64,000 nucleotides of DNA from Rhodobacter calidifons (GCF_011174775.1 NZ_JAANHS010000002.1:62001-126000); one strand, 5' to 3'. Shown: positions 1 to 9,404, counted from the stretch's first letter. Notes: generated by a model from the letters alone, not told the origin. Numbers and translations: made by a program.

Positions 1-1
1 G

Positions 2-883
2 CTGGACAGCCCGCATGTCTCGGCCGGGCGGGTGCCGACACAGATGGGCCTGCGGATATTCGTGGACAGCCTGCTGGAGGTGGGCCAGGTCGCGCCGGAG
101 GATCAGGAAAAGATCGACGCGACCCTGGGCATGAACGATCAGGACGTGACGACGCTGCTGGATGAGGTGGGCGCGGCGCTGTCGGTGATCACCCGGGGGG
201 CAAGCGTGGTGCTGGCGCCCAAGCGCGAGGCGGCGATCCGGCATATCGAGTTCGTCAGCCTGGCCGCCGACCGGGCGCTGGTGGTGCTGGTGTTCGCAGA
301 CGGGCAGGTGGAGAACCGGGTTTTCGTGCCGCCGCCGGGGCAGACGCCGTCCTCGATGCGGGAGGCGGCGAACTTCCTGAATGCGCTGGCCGAGGGGATG
401 ACGCTGTCCGAGCTTCGGGCACGGATTGCCGGCGAGATCGCGGCCAGACGGCAGGAGATTGATTCGCTCGCGCGCGATCTGGTCGAAAGCGGGCTGGCGC
501 TGTGGGAAAACGCGGGCGAGCCGTCCGAGCGGCTGATCGTGCGCGGCCGGTCCAATCTGATCGACAACGTGGCCGATCAGGCGGAAATCGAGCGCATCCG
601 CGTGCTGTTCGACGATCTGGAGCGCAAGCGGGATATCGCCGAATTCCTGAACCTGACCGAGGCGGGCGAAGGCGTGCGCATTTTTATCGGGTCCGAGAAC
701 AAGCTTTTCTCACTTTCCGGTTCAAGTCTGGTGGTTTCTCCCTATATGAACGCGGATCGGAAGATCATCGGCGCGGTGGGCGTCATCGGTCCGACCCGGC
801 TGAACTATGGCCGGATCGTCCCGATCGTCGATTACACCGCCCAGCTGGTGGGCCGCCTGGTCAGTGACCGCGGCAAGGGCTGA
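2..883 (+). CDS. hrcA: Heat-inducible transcription repressor HrcA (C-terminal part)
   Basis: The gene enters from the left edge, so only about 293 C-terminal residues are visible; HrcA is usually about 350. The first visible residues (SPHVSAGRVPTQMGLRIFVD) match the linker after the winged-helix domain of HrcA. The rest is the GAF-like dimerisation region, ending in PTRLNYGRIVPIVDYTAQLV, a conserved HrcA tail. HrcA represses chaperone genes by binding CIRCE operators, and GroEL modulates it. The next gene is grpE, 14 bp downstream, the usual hrcA-grpE heat-shock pair. The CIRCE element and the true start lie outside the window. Identification rests on these motifs and on the neighbour. Confidence 0.95.
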   Translation: MDSPHVSAGRVPTQMGLRIFVDSLLEVGQVAPEDQEKIDATLGMNDQDVTTLLDEVGAALSVITRGASVVLAPKREAAIRHIEFVSLAADRALVVLVFADGQVENRVFVPPPGQTPSSMREAANFLNALAEGMTLSELRARIAGEIAARRQEIDSLARDLVESGLALWENAGEPSERLIVRGRSNLIDNVADQAEIERIRVLFDDLERKRDIAEFLNLTEAGEGVRIFIGSENKLFSLSGSSLVVSPYMNADRKIIGAVGVIGPTRLNYGRIVPIVDYTAQLVGRLVSDRGKG

Positions 884-897
884 AAAGGACGTTGTGA

Positions 898-1428
898 ATG
901 TCGCAGGAAGAAATCTCTGCCGAGCAGGTGGAGCTGGAAGAGCTTGAAACCCCCGAAGTCGATGAGCTTGAGGCCCTGCGGGCCGAGCGCGACGAATTGC
1001 GCGACAAGTTCATGCGCGCGCTGGCGGATGCCGAGAACAGCCGCAAGCGCGCCGAGCGGGACCGGCGGGAGGCCGAGATGTATGGCGGCTCGCGCCTGGC
1101 GCGGGACCTGCTGCCGGTCTATGACAACCTGAAGCGCGCGCTTCAGGCCGTGCCCGAGGAGAACCGCGAGGCCAGCGCCGCCCTGATCGAGGGCGTGGAG
1201 CTGACGCTGCGCGAGCTGACCAATGTGATGACGAAGCACGGGGTGACGCCGATCTCTCCGGCGGTGGGGGACACGTTCGACCCGCAGTTGCATCAGGCGA
1301 TGTTCGAGGCGCCCTTGCCGGGGACGAAGGCCGGGCAGATCATCCAGGTGGCGACGGAAGGCTTTCTGCTGCACGACCGCCTGCTGCGCCCGGCGCAGGT
1401 CGGGGTGTCGTCGAACACGGCGGAGTGA
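898..1428 (+). CDS. grpE: Nucleotide exchange factor GrpE
   Basis: A 176-residue protein, normal for GrpE. It has an acidic N-terminus, a long charged helix (about residues 25-60: LRAERDELRDKFMRALADAE, then NSRKRAERDR) and a C-terminal beta domain with the family signature GDTFDPQLHQAM near residues 123-134. GrpE forms a dimer that releases ADP from DnaK and acts as a thermosensor. It follows hrcA by 14 bp, so the two are probably co-transcribed. The gene ends just before a perfect 19-bp inverted repeat that also takes in the stop codon of mutS coming from the other side. Confidence 0.97.
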   Translation: MSQEEISAEQVELEELETPEVDELEALRAERDELRDKFMRALADAENSRKRAERDRREAEMYGGSRLARDLLPVYDNLKRALQAVPEENREASAALIEGVELTLRELTNVMTKHGVTPISPAVGDTFDPQLHQAMFEAPLPGTKAGQIIQVATEGFLLHDRLLRPAQVGVSSNTAE

Positions 1429-1433
1429 ACCAC

Positions 1434-1480
1434 AGGGTGCGCTACAGCGCACCTTCGGACAGTGCGCTGTAGCGCACCCT
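1434..1480. terminator. Perfect 19-bp inverted repeat between grpE and mutS
   Basis: The left arm is 1434-1452 (AGGGTGCGCTACAGCGCAC), the right arm is 1462-1480, and the loop is 9 nt. The arms are exact reverse complements. The element sits in the 50-bp gap between convergent grpE and mutS and can fold on either transcript, so a bidirectional terminator or stabilising hairpin is likely. The mutS stop codon TAG (1479-1481 read on the minus strand) lies partly inside the right arm. Each arm also contains its own palindrome, GTGCGCTACAGCGCAC with one central mismatch, which is typical of repetitive extragenic palindromes. Confidence 0.8.
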
Positions 1481-4094
1481 ACACCAGGCTTTTGAGTTCG
1501 TAGATCAGTTTCAGGGCGTCCATCGGGGTGAGCTCGTCCGGGTGGATGTCCTTCAGCCGTTCCTCCACCGCCGAGACCTTCTGCTTCTGCGGCGGGGGAG
1601 GCGGGGGCGCGGCGCGGAACAGGGGGAGGTCGTCGATCAGCGTGGCCTGCTTGCCGCCTTCGCGCTCGCCCTTCTCCAGCGCCTCAAGTACGACCTTCGC
1701 CCGTTCGATGACCGACTGCGGCAGGCCCGCAAGGCGCGCGACCTGCACGCCATAGCTGCGGTCGGCCGCACCTTCGCGGACCTCGTGCAGGAAGATGACC
1801 TCGCCTTCCCATTCCTTCACCGTGACGGTGGCGTTCTTCACGCCCGGCAGCTTGCCCGCCAGCGCGGTCATCTCGTGGTAATGCGTGGCGAACAGCGCGC
1901 GGCAGCGGTTGACCTCGTGCAGGTGTTCCAGCGTGGCCCAGGCGATGGAGAGGCCGTCGTAGGTGGCGGTGCCTCGGCCGATCTCGTCAAGGATCACCAG
2001 CGCGCGGTCGTCTGCCTGGTTCAGGATCGCGGCGGTTTCGACCATTTCCACCATGAAGGTCGAGCGGCCACGGGCGAGGTCGTCGGACGCCCCGACGCGG
2101 CTGAAAAGCTGGGAGACGAGGCCGATGCGGGCTGAAGCGGCCGGGACGTGGGAGCCCGCCTGCGCGAGAAGAGCGATGAGGGCGTTTTGTCTTAGAAACG
2201 TGGACTTACCCGCCATGTTGGGGCCGGTCAGCAGCCAGATCGCCGGGGTGTCCTTGTCGGTGAGTTGGCAGTCGTTGGCGACGAAGGGTTGGCCGTCGCG
2301 GCGCAAGCTGCGTTCGACAACGGGGTGGCGGCCAGCGGTGATCTGGAAGGCGCGACTGTCGTCCACCTCGGGCCGGCACCAGCCTTCCTCGGCGGAGAGA
2401 TCGGCGAAGGCTGCGGCAAGGTCGATCTCGGCCAGCGCGCGGGCGGCCCGGGCGATGGGGGCGGAGGCGTCGAGGATCTCGGCCTTGAGGGCGGAATAGT
2501 GACGCTTTTCGATGTCCAGGGCGTGGTTGGCGGAGTTCAGGATCCTCGTTTCCAGGTCGGAGAGGGCGAGGGTGGTGAAGCGGACCTGTCCGGCCGTGGT
2601 CTGGCGGTGGATGAACAGCTCCGGCATCGCCCGCATGCGGTCTTCGTGGGTGGTCGTCGTCTCGATGAAATAGCCCAGCACGTTGTTGTGCTTGATCTTG
2701 AGGGACTGGATGCCGGTGGCCTCGATGTAGTCGGCCTGCATCCGGGCGATGACGCTGCGGCCTTCGTCGCGCAGCGCGCGGGTGTCGTCCAGTTCGGGGT
2801 CGAAGCCGGGCGCGATAAAGCCGCCGTCGCGGGTCAGCAGCGGGGGTTCGGCGACGAGGGCGCGGGTGAGGAGGTCCACCAGCGCGTCATGGCCGACGAG
2901 GGCCTGTGCGGCTTCGGCCAGGAGCGGCGGAGCGTCGGTCAGAAGGGTGGCGATGCGGCCCGCCTGTTCGAGACCCGCGCGGATGGCGGCCATGTCGCGT
3001 GGGCCGTCGCGGTCGAGCGCGAGGCGGGAGAGGGCGCGGTCGATGTCGGGGACGCGGCGGAGGGATTCCCGGAGTTGGTCGCGGAGGCTGGGGGATTCGA
3101 GGAGGAAGTCGAGCGCGGCCTGGCGGGCGTGGATGGTGCGCAGGTCGAGCGAGGGGGAGGAGAGGCGGCGTTCGAGGAGGCGGGCGCCGCCGGCGGTTAC
3201 GGTGCGGTCGATGGCGGCAAGGAGCGAGCCTTCGCGGCCGCCGGAGAGGGCCTGGGTCAGTTCGAGGTTGCGGCGGGTGGCAGTGTCGATCTGCATCGTG
3301 CCGCCGAGGGGTTCCTTCACCGGGGGTCGGAGGAGGGGCATCCGCCCGCGCTGGGTGAGGTGGAGGTAATCGACAAGGGCGCCCATGGCGGAGATTTCGG
3401 CCCGGTCGAAGGTGCCGAAGGCGTCAAGAGAGGCGACGTGGAAGAGGTCGCAGAGGCGACGCTCGGCGTTGGTGGAGTCGAAGCTGCCTCGGCTGAGGGG
3501 GGTCACGGCGAGGTTGTCGAGGAGGGGCGCGATCTCGCGTTCGCGGGCTTCGGAGAGGAGAAGCTCGCGCGGGGCGATGCGGGCGAGGTCGGGGGAGAGG
3601 CGGGTGAGGGAGGAGGGCATCACCCGGAATTCGCCGGTCGAGATGTCGGCCCAGGCCAGCGCCGCCTGGTCGCGGACCTCGGCATAGGCGGCAAGGAAGT
3701 TGTGGCGGCGGGCTTCGAGGAGGGAATCCTCGGTCAGCGTGCCGGGGGTGACGAGGCGGACGACGTCGCGTCTGACCACGGCCTTCGAGCCGCGCTTCTT
3801 CGCCTCGGCGGGGTCTTCCAGCTGTTCGGCGATGGCGACGCGGAAGCCCTTGCGGATCAGGGTCAGGAGGTAGCCTTCGGCGGAATGGACCGGGACGCCG
3901 CACATCGGGATCGGCTCGCCAAGGTGGAGGCCGCGCTTGGTGAGCGCGATGTCGAGGGCGGCGGCGGCGGCCACGGCGTCGTCGAAGAACATCTCGTAGA
4001 AGTCGCCCATCCGGTAGAAGAGGAGGGCGCCGGGGTTCTGGGCCTTGATCTCCAGATACTGCGCCATCATCGGCGTGACGGTGTCGTCGGTCAC
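1479..4094 (-). CDS. mutS: DNA mismatch repair protein MutS
   Basis: An 871-residue protein, close to the usual 850-880. The N-terminal mismatch-recognition motif F-Y-E is at residues 32-34 (GDFYEMFF). Connector, lever and clamp domains follow. The C-terminal ABC ATPase has a Walker A ([12 protein letters not shown]), a Walker B ([12 protein letters not shown]) and the downstream motif LFATHYHEM. The proline-rich stretch near residue 830 precedes the C-terminal dimer/tetramer helix ([17 protein letters not shown]). MutS finds mismatches and recruits MutL. The gene stands alone on the minus strand, and its stop codon is embedded in the inverted repeat it shares with grpE. Confidence 0.98.
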   Translation of the reverse strand: MTDDTVTPMMAQYLEIKAQNPGALLFYRMGDFYEMFFDDAVAAAAALDIALTKRGLHLGEPIPMCGVPVHSAEGYLLTLIRKGFRVAIAEQLEDPAEAKKRGSKAVVRRDVVRLVTPGTLTEDSLLEARRHNFLAAYAEVRDQAALAWADISTGEFRVMPSSLTRLSPDLARIAPRELLLSEAREREIAPLLDNLAVTPLSRGSFDSTNAERRLCDLFHVASLDAFGTFDRAEISAMGALVDYLHLTQRGRMPLLRPPVKEPLGGTMQIDTATRRNLELTQALSGGREGSLLAAIDRTVTAGGARLLERRLSSPSLDLRTIHARQAALDFLLESPSLRDQLRESLRRVPDIDRALSRLALDRDGPRDMAAIRAGLEQAGRIATLLTDAPPLLAEAAQALVGHDALVDLLTRALVAEPPLLTRDGGFIAPGFDPELDDTRALRDEGRSVIARMQADYIEATGIQSLKIKHNNVLGYFIETTTTHEDRMRAMPELFIHRQTTAGQVRFTTLALSDLETRILNSANHALDIEKRHYSALKAEILDASAPIARAARALAEIDLAAAFADLSAEEGWCRPEVDDSRAFQITAGRHPVVERSLRRDGQPFVANDCQLTDKDTPAIWLLTGPNMAGKSTFLRQNALIALLAQAGSHVPAASARIGLVSQLFSRVGASDDLARGRSTFMVEMVETAAILNQADDRALVILDEIGRGTATYDGLSIAWATLEHLHEVNRCRALFATHYHEMTALAGKLPGVKNATVTVKEWEGEVIFLHEVREGAADRSYGVQVARLAGLPQSVIERAKVVLEALEKGEREGGKQATLIDDLPLFRAAPPPPPPQKQKVSAVEERLKDIHPDELTPMDALKLIYELKSLV

Positions 4095-4208
4095 TGCGTG
4101 CCCCCTTGAGTGGGGGGAGAGTAACGGCTGGGGGGGCGTCGGGGAAGGGGGGTGCCCGGCTGCAATGGCCCGCCTCTGCCGGAGCGGAGTGCCCGGAGCA
4201 TCGGTCGG

Positions 4209-4245
4209 ATGCCTCCGGCGGGAGTATTTGGGCCGAAGGCAAATG
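4209..4245. repeat. Extragenic repeat-like element between mutS and hslU
   Basis: The sequence GCCTCCGGCGGGAGTATTT, then GGGCCGAAGGCAAATG, fills part of the 183-bp gap between the starts and ends of mutS and hslU. Its layout (GC-rich half, then GGGA.TATTT, then a purine-rich ATG-containing end) resembles the two repeats at 12216-12266 and 18006-18054, though base identity is partial. I treat it as a possible diverged member of the same intergenic family. The rest of the gap shows no gene. Confidence 0.4.
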
Positions 4246-4277
4246 CGCAGGTTGATCGGAGGCCGGACCGGCGGGAG

Positions 4278-5576
4278 TTACAGCACGTAGCGGGAGATGT
4301 CCGCCGAGCGGGCCAGCGCGCCGAGATTGGTTTCGACAAACCGGGCATCCACTGTCACGGACTGGCCAGAGCGGTCGGGCGCGTGAAAGCTGAGGTCCTC
4401 GAAGACGCGCTCCATCACCGTGTAGAGGCGGCGGGCGCCGATGTTTTCGACGCTGCGGTTCACCTCGGCGGCGATCCGGGCGAGGGCGGCGATGCCGTCG
4501 GGGGTGAAGGTGACGCTGACCCCCTCGGTCGCCATCAGGGCGGTGTACTGCCGGGTCAGCGCATTGTCGGTTTCGGTCAGGATGCGGACGAAATCCTCTT
4601 CCGTCAGGGGGGCGAGTTCGACGCGGATCGGCAGGCGGCCCTGAAGTTCGGGAAGGAGGTCCGAGGGCTTGGCGATGTGGAAGGCGCCGGAGGCGATGAA
4701 GAGGATGTGGTCGGTCTTCACGGGCCCGTGCTTGGTGCTGACGGTGGTGCCTTCGATCAGGGGCAGAAGGTCGCGCTGGACGCCTTCGCGGCTGACATCG
4801 GCGCCGCGCGCGTCGGAGCGGGCGCAGATCTTGTCGATCTCGTCGAGGAAGACGATACCGTTTTCCTGCACGGCTTCCAGCGCGGCAGCGCGGACGGCCT
4901 CATCATCCAGAAGCTTGTCGGCTTCCTGGCCGATCAGCACCTCGTAGCTTTGCGCCACGGTCATCCGCTTGCGGGTGGAGCGGCCGCCAAAGACCTTGAA
5001 CAGGTCTTGCAGGCCCTGCATCTGGCTTTCCATCCCCGGCATGCCGAAGCCGAGCGGCATGGCGGGCGCAGCATCGGCGACCTCGATCTCGATCATCGTG
5101 TCGTCCAGTTCGCCGCGCTTCAGCTTGCCGCGAAAGGTTTCGCGGGTCTGTTCGCGGGCCTCCTTGCCGGCGATGGCGTCGATCACCCGGTCCTCGGCCG
5201 CCTTCTGCGCCCGCGCCCTAACCTCGTCGCGCATCCGGGTGCGGGTGTCGTTGATCGCGACATCGACCAGATCGCGCACGATTGAATCGACATCGCGACC
5301 GACATAGCCGACCTCGGTGAACTTGGTGGCTTCGACCTTGAGGAAGGGGGCCCTGGCGAGTTTGGCGAGGCGGCGCGAAATCTCGGTCTTGCCGACGCCG
5401 GTCGGGCCGATCATCAGGATGTTCTTCGGATAGACCTCGTCGCGCAGGTCGTCGCCCAGACGCTTGCGGCGCCAGCGGTTGCGCAGCGCCACGGCGACGG
5501 CGCGCTTGGCGTCCTTCTGGCCGATGATGAAACGGTCGAGTTCCGAGACGATTTCGCGCGGGGTCAGGTCGGTCAT
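4278..5576 (-). CDS. hslU: ATP-dependent protease ATPase subunit HslU
   Basis: A 432-residue AAA+ unfoldase, normal length. It begins [20 protein letters not shown]. Walker A is GPTGVGKTE at residues 57-65; Walker B is [11 protein letters not shown]; the intervening I-domain (about residues 110-245) follows. The C-terminus ends DISRYVL, the tail that docks into HslV. HslU unfolds substrates for the HslV peptidase in the cytoplasm. The ATG overlaps the stop of the upstream DUF2157 gene (ATGA at 5573-5576), so translation is probably coupled. hslV is not adjacent: the DUF2157 gene and an opposite-strand BrnA-type gene lie between. Confidence 0.97.
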   Translation of the reverse strand: MTDLTPREIVSELDRFIIGQKDAKRAVAVALRNRWRRKRLGDDLRDEVYPKNILMIGPTGVGKTEISRRLAKLARAPFLKVEATKFTEVGYVGRDVDSIVRDLVDVAINDTRTRMRDEVRARAQKAAEDRVIDAIAGKEAREQTRETFRGKLKRGELDDTMIEIEVADAAPAMPLGFGMPGMESQMQGLQDLFKVFGGRSTRKRMTVAQSYEVLIGQEADKLLDDEAVRAAALEAVQENGIVFLDEIDKICARSDARGADVSREGVQRDLLPLIEGTTVSTKHGPVKTDHILFIASGAFHIAKPSDLLPELQGRLPIRVELAPLTEEDFVRILTETDNALTRQYTALMATEGVSVTFTPDGIAALARIAAEVNRSVENIGARRLYTVMERVFEDLSFHAPDRSGQSVTVDARFVETNLGALARSADISRYVL

Positions 5577-6628
5577 TCGGTGGATCCATAGGGCGGCAGG
5601 CGGGACTTGCCGGGGAAATCGGGGAGGATGCCCATCAGCCAGGCGCGCAGCTGGACCCACCAGGTGCCGATGGCGGTGATGAAGGCGCCGAGGACGAGGA
5701 GGATGTAGATCCAGCCCGTCCCGCCGGTTTCCCCCATGGCCCAGGAGATCACGACGGCGATATAGGCGATGGCTGCGGTCAGGAAGCTGCGGCGGTCGAT
5801 CACCAGGGCAAGGATGGTGATGAGCACCAGGGCGATGGCCAGAAGGCCGGTGCCGCCGCCGTTCAGCAGCGTGATCGCGACGGTATTGACCAGCGCGGGC
5901 GCGGCGAGGAGGTGGCACCAGAAGGCGGTGGCGGAATGGCGGCCCAGGCGGTGCGGGTCGCGGGTGTCGAACCACATGCCGACCAGGAAGGCGCCGATGC
6001 CGAACAGCAGGGTTGCCGTGGCGAAGGCGGGGCTTTCGGTCAGGTCGAACAGAAGCCCGAAGTTGCCGGTGGCGATCGGGGCCAGGTTCGACGCCGAGGC
6101 GGTCAGCGCATAGATCATGCCCAGGATCGCCGCCCCGGCGAGAAAGGCCGAGAAGGGCAGGCGGAACCGGCGATACCACAGCAGCAGGGCCAGTGCCGAA
6201 AGGCCGAAGCCCGCGATGCCGATCACCCGTTCGTCGAGGTTGGTGCGGGCCAGAAGGGCGAAGGCGAAGATGACGATGCCGATGCCATAGGCGCTGGCCA
6301 GCACCATCGAGGGCAGGGTCATCCGCCGTTTCAGGGTGAAGTAGCCCGCCCACCACCAGGCGATCGCGGCCGTTGCCAGCGGGACCAGCGTCATCAGGGC
6401 AAAGCCTCCGACAATGGTCAGAAGCATGGTCGCCCCGGTCAGCAGGATCACCAGGCCGATGGAGATGAAGATCTCGGAGAAGCCGCGGAAGAATTCGAAC
6501 GGTTCGTCCTCTTGCGGGAGGGCGGCGCGCTTGCCGGCGCGGTCGGCCGCCAGGGCCGAAAGCGAGGCGGCCTGGGCTTCGCTGAGAATCCCGGCGGCGA
6601 CGGCGGCACGGAGATCGTCTGGGGTCAT
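5573..6628 (-). CDS. DUF2157-type multi-pass membrane protein
   Basis: A 351-residue protein starting [20 protein letters not shown]. An N-terminal cytoplasmic helical region of about 60 residues, typical of the DUF2157 family, is followed by roughly ten hydrophobic helices (for example [18 protein letters not shown] and [17 protein letters not shown]). An upstream in-frame ATG exists at 6790 but would put the AT-rich promoter region into the protein, so the start at 6628 is preferred. Function is unknown. The 4-bp overlap with hslU means they share an mRNA, and the protein may be a membrane partner of stress proteolysis, which is inference from position only. Confidence 0.8.
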   Translation of the reverse strand: MTPDDLRAAVAAGILSEAQAASLSALAADRAGKRAALPQEDEPFEFFRGFSEIFISIGLVILLTGATMLLTIVGGFALMTLVPLATAAIAWWWAGYFTLKRRMTLPSMVLASAYGIGIVIFAFALLARTNLDERVIGIAGFGLSALALLLWYRRFRLPFSAFLAGAAILGMIYALTASASNLAPIATGNFGLLFDLTESPAFATATLLFGIGAFLVGMWFDTRDPHRLGRHSATAFWCHLLAAPALVNTVAITLLNGGGTGLLAIALVLITILALVIDRRSFLTAAIAYIAVVISWAMGETGGTGWIYILLVLGAFITAIGTWWVQLRAWLMGILPDFPGKSRLPPYGSTE

Positions 6629-6704
6629 GCGGGGCCATCCTTGGCGGGAAATCGTCCACGCAGAGATAAGGGGTTTGTGGCGGCAAACCAAGTCAGGTAT
6701 TCTG

Positions 6705-6761
6705 GTATCTACCTGCGGTATATACGTTCGAAAAGTGTAGTTACACTTTGTGTATACGTTC
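6705..6761. promoter_or_regulatory. Operator-like palindrome flanked by direct repeats upstream of the BrnA-type gene
   Basis: The 203-bp gap between the divergent DUF2157 and BrnA-type genes is unusually AT-rich. It holds an 8-2-8 palindrome AAAGTGTA-GT-TACACTTT (6732-6749), flanked by two direct copies of TATACGTTC (6721-6729 and 6753-6761), one GTATATAC (6718-6725) and one GTATCTAC (6705-6712). The palindrome is about 80 bp before the BrnA-type start. Ribbon-helix-helix antitoxins usually repress their own promoter through such inverted repeats, so this is the obvious candidate operator. Binding is inferred, not shown. Confidence 0.6.
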
Positions 6762-6831
6762 AGACAGGGTTGCAAGGCCCTGCCAAACATAGAAGAATTA
6801 ACACGCCTGTGTCGTCCGAGGGAGTGCGTGA

Positions 6832-7122
6832 ATGGTGGAAGAGGGACCGAAGCGGCTGAGCATCGCCGAGAAGCGGGCGATGAATCTTCCCCTGGTGCTG
6901 CACGCCGAAAACCAGGTCGAGGACCGGCCGGACGAGGTTCTGGCGCAAGGCAGCTGGACCGAGACGGTCCTGCCCGAGCAGACGCGGAAGAAGCTGATCT
7001 CTCTGCGCGTCGATCCGGAGGTCCTGGAGTTCTTCAAGGCGCAGGGTCCGGGCTATCAGACGCGGATGAATGCCGTCCTCCAGGCCTACATGCAGGTCAA
7101 GAAGGAGATGGGCAGGGGCTGA
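6832..7122 (+). CDS. Orphan BrnA-family antitoxin-like DNA-binding protein
   Basis: A 96-residue protein. Its C-terminal half ([18 protein letters not shown], then [16 protein letters not shown]) matches the BrnA antitoxin ribbon-helix-helix domain, in which the strand contacts DNA and the GxGYQTRxNAVL segment forms the helices. The N-terminal half is charged and unlike the toxin-binding part of known BrnA. No BrnT toxin gene lies next to it on either strand, so it appears to be a solitary regulator. Its last 26 bp overlap the 3' end of convergent hslV. The start at 6832 follows the operator-like region. Family assignment is good; function is open. Confidence 0.8.
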   Translation: MVEEGPKRLSIAEKRAMNLPLVLHAENQVEDRPDEVLAQGSWTETVLPEQTRKKLISLRVDPEVLEFFKAQGPGYQTRMNAVLQAYMQVKKEMGRG

Positions 7123-7681
7123 CCCCGGCACCGATCCGCTCGACCGTCAGGTTGCCGTTGGTATAGACGCAGATGTCGGCGGCGATGGCCATGGCGCGGC
7201 GGGCGATCTCTTCGGCCGGCAGGTCCGTTGCCATCAGGCCCCGGGCGGCGGCGAGGGCGAAGTTGCCGCCGGAGCCGATGGCGGCGACGTCATGTTCGGG
7301 TTCCAGCACGTCGCCGGCGCCGGTGATGACGTAAAGTGCCGCGCCGTCGGTGACGATCAGCATGGCTTCGAGGTTGCGCAGATACTTGTCCATGCGCCAG
7401 TCCTTGGCGAGATCGACGCAGGCGCGGGCGAGCTGGCCGGGGGCGGCCTCCAGCTTCTTTTCCAGCCGTTCCAGCAGGGTGAAGGCATCGGCGGTGGACC
7501 CGGCGAAGCCCGCGACGACCTCGTGGCCGCCGGGGGACAGGCGGCGGACCTTGCGGGCGGTGCCCTTGATGACCGTCTGGCCCAGCGAGACCTGGCCGTC
7601 GCCGGCCACCACGACCTCGCCGCCGCGGCGGACCGCAAGGATGGTGGTGCCGTGCCAGCCGGGGAATGTGTCGTCCGCCAT
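7097..7681 (-). CDS. hslV: ATP-dependent protease peptidase subunit HslV
   Basis: A 194-residue protein starting [20 protein letters not shown]. The first Thr of the HGTT motif (residue 12) becomes the N-terminal catalytic threonine after propeptide removal. The conserved [16 protein letters not shown] and [11 protein letters not shown] segments are present. HslV forms the double-hexamer peptidase chamber of the HslUV protease. An in-frame ATG lies 16 codons upstream, but the chosen start gives the standard alphaproteobacterial N-terminus. The gene is in the same orientation as DUF2157-hslU but separated from them by the opposite-strand BrnA-type gene, which its 3' end overlaps. Confidence 0.97.
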   Translation of the reverse strand: MADDTFPGWHGTTILAVRRGGEVVVAGDGQVSLGQTVIKGTARKVRRLSPGGHEVVAGFAGSTADAFTLLERLEKKLEAAPGQLARACVDLAKDWRMDKYLRNLEAMLIVTDGAALYVITGAGDVLEPEHDVAAIGSGGNFALAAARGLMATDLPAEEIARRAMAIAADICVYTNGNLTVERIGAGVSPCPSPS

Positions 7682-7725
7682 GATGCCCTCCGTTTGGGAC
7701 CATATAGCCATCCCGGCGCGGCAAG

Positions 7726-7757
7726 GCAAAACGCCCGCGCCTTGCGGTGCGGGCGTT
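7726..7757 (-). terminator. Rho-independent terminator of rpsO
   Basis: Read on the minus strand, the stem AACGCCCGC / GCGGGCGTT (7749-7757 with 7730-7738) has a 10-nt loop and is followed by a short T-run (TTTT at 7728-7731). It lies about 20 bp after the rpsO stop codon, before hslV. Confidence 0.85.
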
Positions 7758-7777
7758 CGGTCCGACTGGTGCCGGGA

Positions 7778-8047
7778 TCAGCGGCGCAGGCCGAGGCGGG
7801 AAATCAGCGAGGCGTAGCGCGATTCGTCCGTTTTCTTCAGGTAGTCCAGCAGCTTGCGGCGCTGGGCGACCAGCATCAGAAGGCCACGACGCGAGTGGTT
7901 GTCGTTCTTGTGGCTCTTGAAATGCTCGGTCAGGGTGGCGATGCGCGAAGACAGGATCGCAACCTGGACTTCGGGCGAGCCCGTGTCGCCTTCCCTGGTC
8001 GCGTATTCCTTGATGAGCTTCGCCTTTTCTTCGACGGTGATCGACAT
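7778..8047 (-). CDS. rpsO: 30S ribosomal protein S15
   Basis: An 89-residue protein ([20 protein letters not shown] ... LISRLGLRR), exactly the family length. The motifs [13 protein letters not shown] and [19 protein letters not shown], which contact 16S rRNA, are intact. S15 is a primary binder of the central domain of 16S rRNA. A longer in-frame reading from 8119 is rejected because the chosen ATG gives the standard N-terminus. A terminator follows at once. In many bacteria pnp lies downstream of rpsO, but here hslV follows. Confidence 0.98.
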   Translation of the reverse strand: MSITVEEKAKLIKEYATREGDTGSPEVQVAILSSRIATLTEHFKSHKNDNHSRRGLLMLVAQRRKLLDYLKKTDESRYASLISRLGLRR

Positions 8048-8354
8048 CGGGGTCTCCTTGGCTAGGGTGATGGCGCAAGCCGGGATGTCGTCCAGCAGGG
8101 CCCTTGGAGGGTCCGCCATCGGGCGGATGCGGGCGTATAGGCGGATTCGCCCCGCTTGGAAAGGGGATTTGCGGATCCCGGCCTTCCGGAGTGATTAACC
8201 AACGGCGCAGATTCCGGGGGCCGGGCCGCAGGAAGGGCTTTGGTCGGCGCCGGCCGAGTGGTAGTCTGACGGGGAGAATCCTTGTGTTAACATATGGTTA
8301 ACATCAGGATGCCAGGTCTTGTGTCCTGTTGCGCGGCGGCCGGAGGGTGAAGAG
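8048..8354. other. Intergenic region between divergent rpsO and the RTX gene
   Basis: This 307-bp stretch has no convincing gene. It must carry the rpsO promoter on the minus strand and the promoter of the RTX gene on the plus strand. The part next to the RTX gene (about 8270-8310) is AT-rich and holds the CtrA-like site described separately. A further single TTAAC lies at 8194-8198. A short hydrophilic open frame runs through part of it on the minus strand but has no homology I recognise. Confidence 0.6.
8286..8302. promoter_or_regulatory. CtrA-type binding site upstream of the RTX gene
   Basis: The sequence GTTAACATATGGTTAAC contains TTAA-N7-TTAA exactly (TTAA at 8287-8290 and 8298-8301), the full CtrA recognition motif of Alphaproteobacteria. 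Its centre is about 61 bp before the chosen TTG start of the RTX gene, a plausible activator or promoter position. In Rhodobacterales CtrA controls motility, gene transfer agent and some surface-protein genes. Binding here is inferred from the motif alone. Confidence 0.6.
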
Positions 8355-9404
8355 TTGCTTGCTGTATTCGGGTTGTTCGGGATCCTCATGGCCGGTCTTG
8401 CCGCGGATGCCCTTCTGTTCGGGCGTGACACCGGGGACGAATCCCCGGGCGGTCCGCAGGATGACCGCGCCGAGGGGGACGATGATCTCGACTGCGAAAG
8501 CGATCTTCTCGACCTTGTGATCATAGAACCGGGCGTTCCCACGTCGGATGACCTTCCCGACGCCGTGGATGCTCCGGTGTCGCTGGACGGCAGCGACGAT
8601 GCGGATGTCCTGTCCGGGGGGGGCGGGAATGACCACATCCGGGGACATGGTGGCTCTGATCTCATTGACGGCCGCGGTGGTGATGACTGGATCGACGCCG
8701 GGGACGGCAATGATGCGGTCTGGGCCGGCGACGGTGCCGATACGGTTTATGGCGGGGAGGGGAACGACAGCATCCTGGGTCAGGGGGGCGACGATCTTCT
8801 GTTCGGCGGGGCGGGGAACGACAGCCTCGCCGGGTGCGAGGGGGACGACACCCTGCTGGGCGGCGAAGGCCGTGACACGCTGATCGGCGGCGAAGGCGAC
8901 GACTGGCTGGATGGCGGGGACGATGACGACTGGCTTGTCGGCGGCGTCGGAAACGACACGCTGGTCGGTGGTCGGGGCAGCGATGTCCTGGACGGCGGCG
9001 CCGGTGACGACTGGATATCGGGCGTCGAAACCGGGCCGGGCGGTCAGCAGGTGGACTACATCAATGGCGGCGACGGAAACGATCGTCTGATCCTGGGCGC
9101 CGGCGACATCGCGACCGGGGGCCGTGGCGCGGATGAATTCGTGCTGGACGAATGGCTTTCGGAAAGCCTGGTCGCCCAGATCACCGATTACGATCCGGCC
9201 GAGGACAGCCTGGTCATCGTCTACGACCCCAGCGTGCATACCGACCCCGTGCTGACGATCGGCCCGAACGAGGGCGGGCCGGGTCAGGTGGTCTACCTTG
9301 ACGGTGCCAGGGTGGCCGTGGTCAGCGGGGCCCCGCTCAGCCTGTCGGACATCCGACTCATGGCGCGTCCTGAGGGCTACCAGGGCTGCGGCTTCTGGTC
9401 ATAG
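8355..9404 (+). CDS. RTX-type calcium-binding repeat protein
   Basis: A 349-residue acidic protein. The TTG at 8355 is chosen as start because GGAGGG ends 7 nt before it; another TTG at 8319 lacks this. After a hydrophobic N-terminal helix ([20 protein letters not shown]) comes an acidic linker, then about 15 tandem nonapeptides of the type GGxGxDxLx (for example [27 protein letters not shown]) over roughly residues 85-225, and one more, GGDGNDRLI, later. These form a Ca2+-binding beta-roll. No protease, lipase or other enzyme domain is visible. The C-terminal about 100 residues may carry the type I secretion signal. The 3' end overlaps the convergent DUF1643 gene by 28 bp. Confidence 0.88.
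   Translation: MLAVFGLFGILMAGLAADALLFGRDTGDESPGGPQDDRAEGDDDLDCESDLLDLVIIEPGVPTSDDLPDAVDAPVSLDGSDDADVLSGGGGNDHIRGHGGSDLIDGRGGDDWIDAGDGNDAVWAGDGADTVYGGEGNDSILGQGGDDLLFGGAGNDSLAGCEGDDTLLGGEGRDTLIGGEGDDWLDGGDDDDWLVGGVGNDTLVGGRGSDVLDGGAGDDWISGVETGPGGQQVDYINGGDGNDRLILGAGDIATGGRGADEFVLDEWLSESLVAQITDYDPAEDSLVIVYDPSVHTDPVLTIGPNEGGPGQVVYLDGARVAVVSGAPLSLSDIRLMARPEGYQGCGFWS

Noticed and set aside
2265-4109. Long open frame of 614 codons antisense to mutS
   Set aside because: It is a GC-rich shadow frame with glycine/alanine/valine-rich low-complexity sequence, no ribosome-binding site and no homology, lying fully under a certain gene.
6832-7122. A BrnT-BrnA toxin-antitoxin pair
   Set aside because: No BrnT-like frame lies within 300 bp on either strand, so only an orphan antitoxin-like gene is reported.
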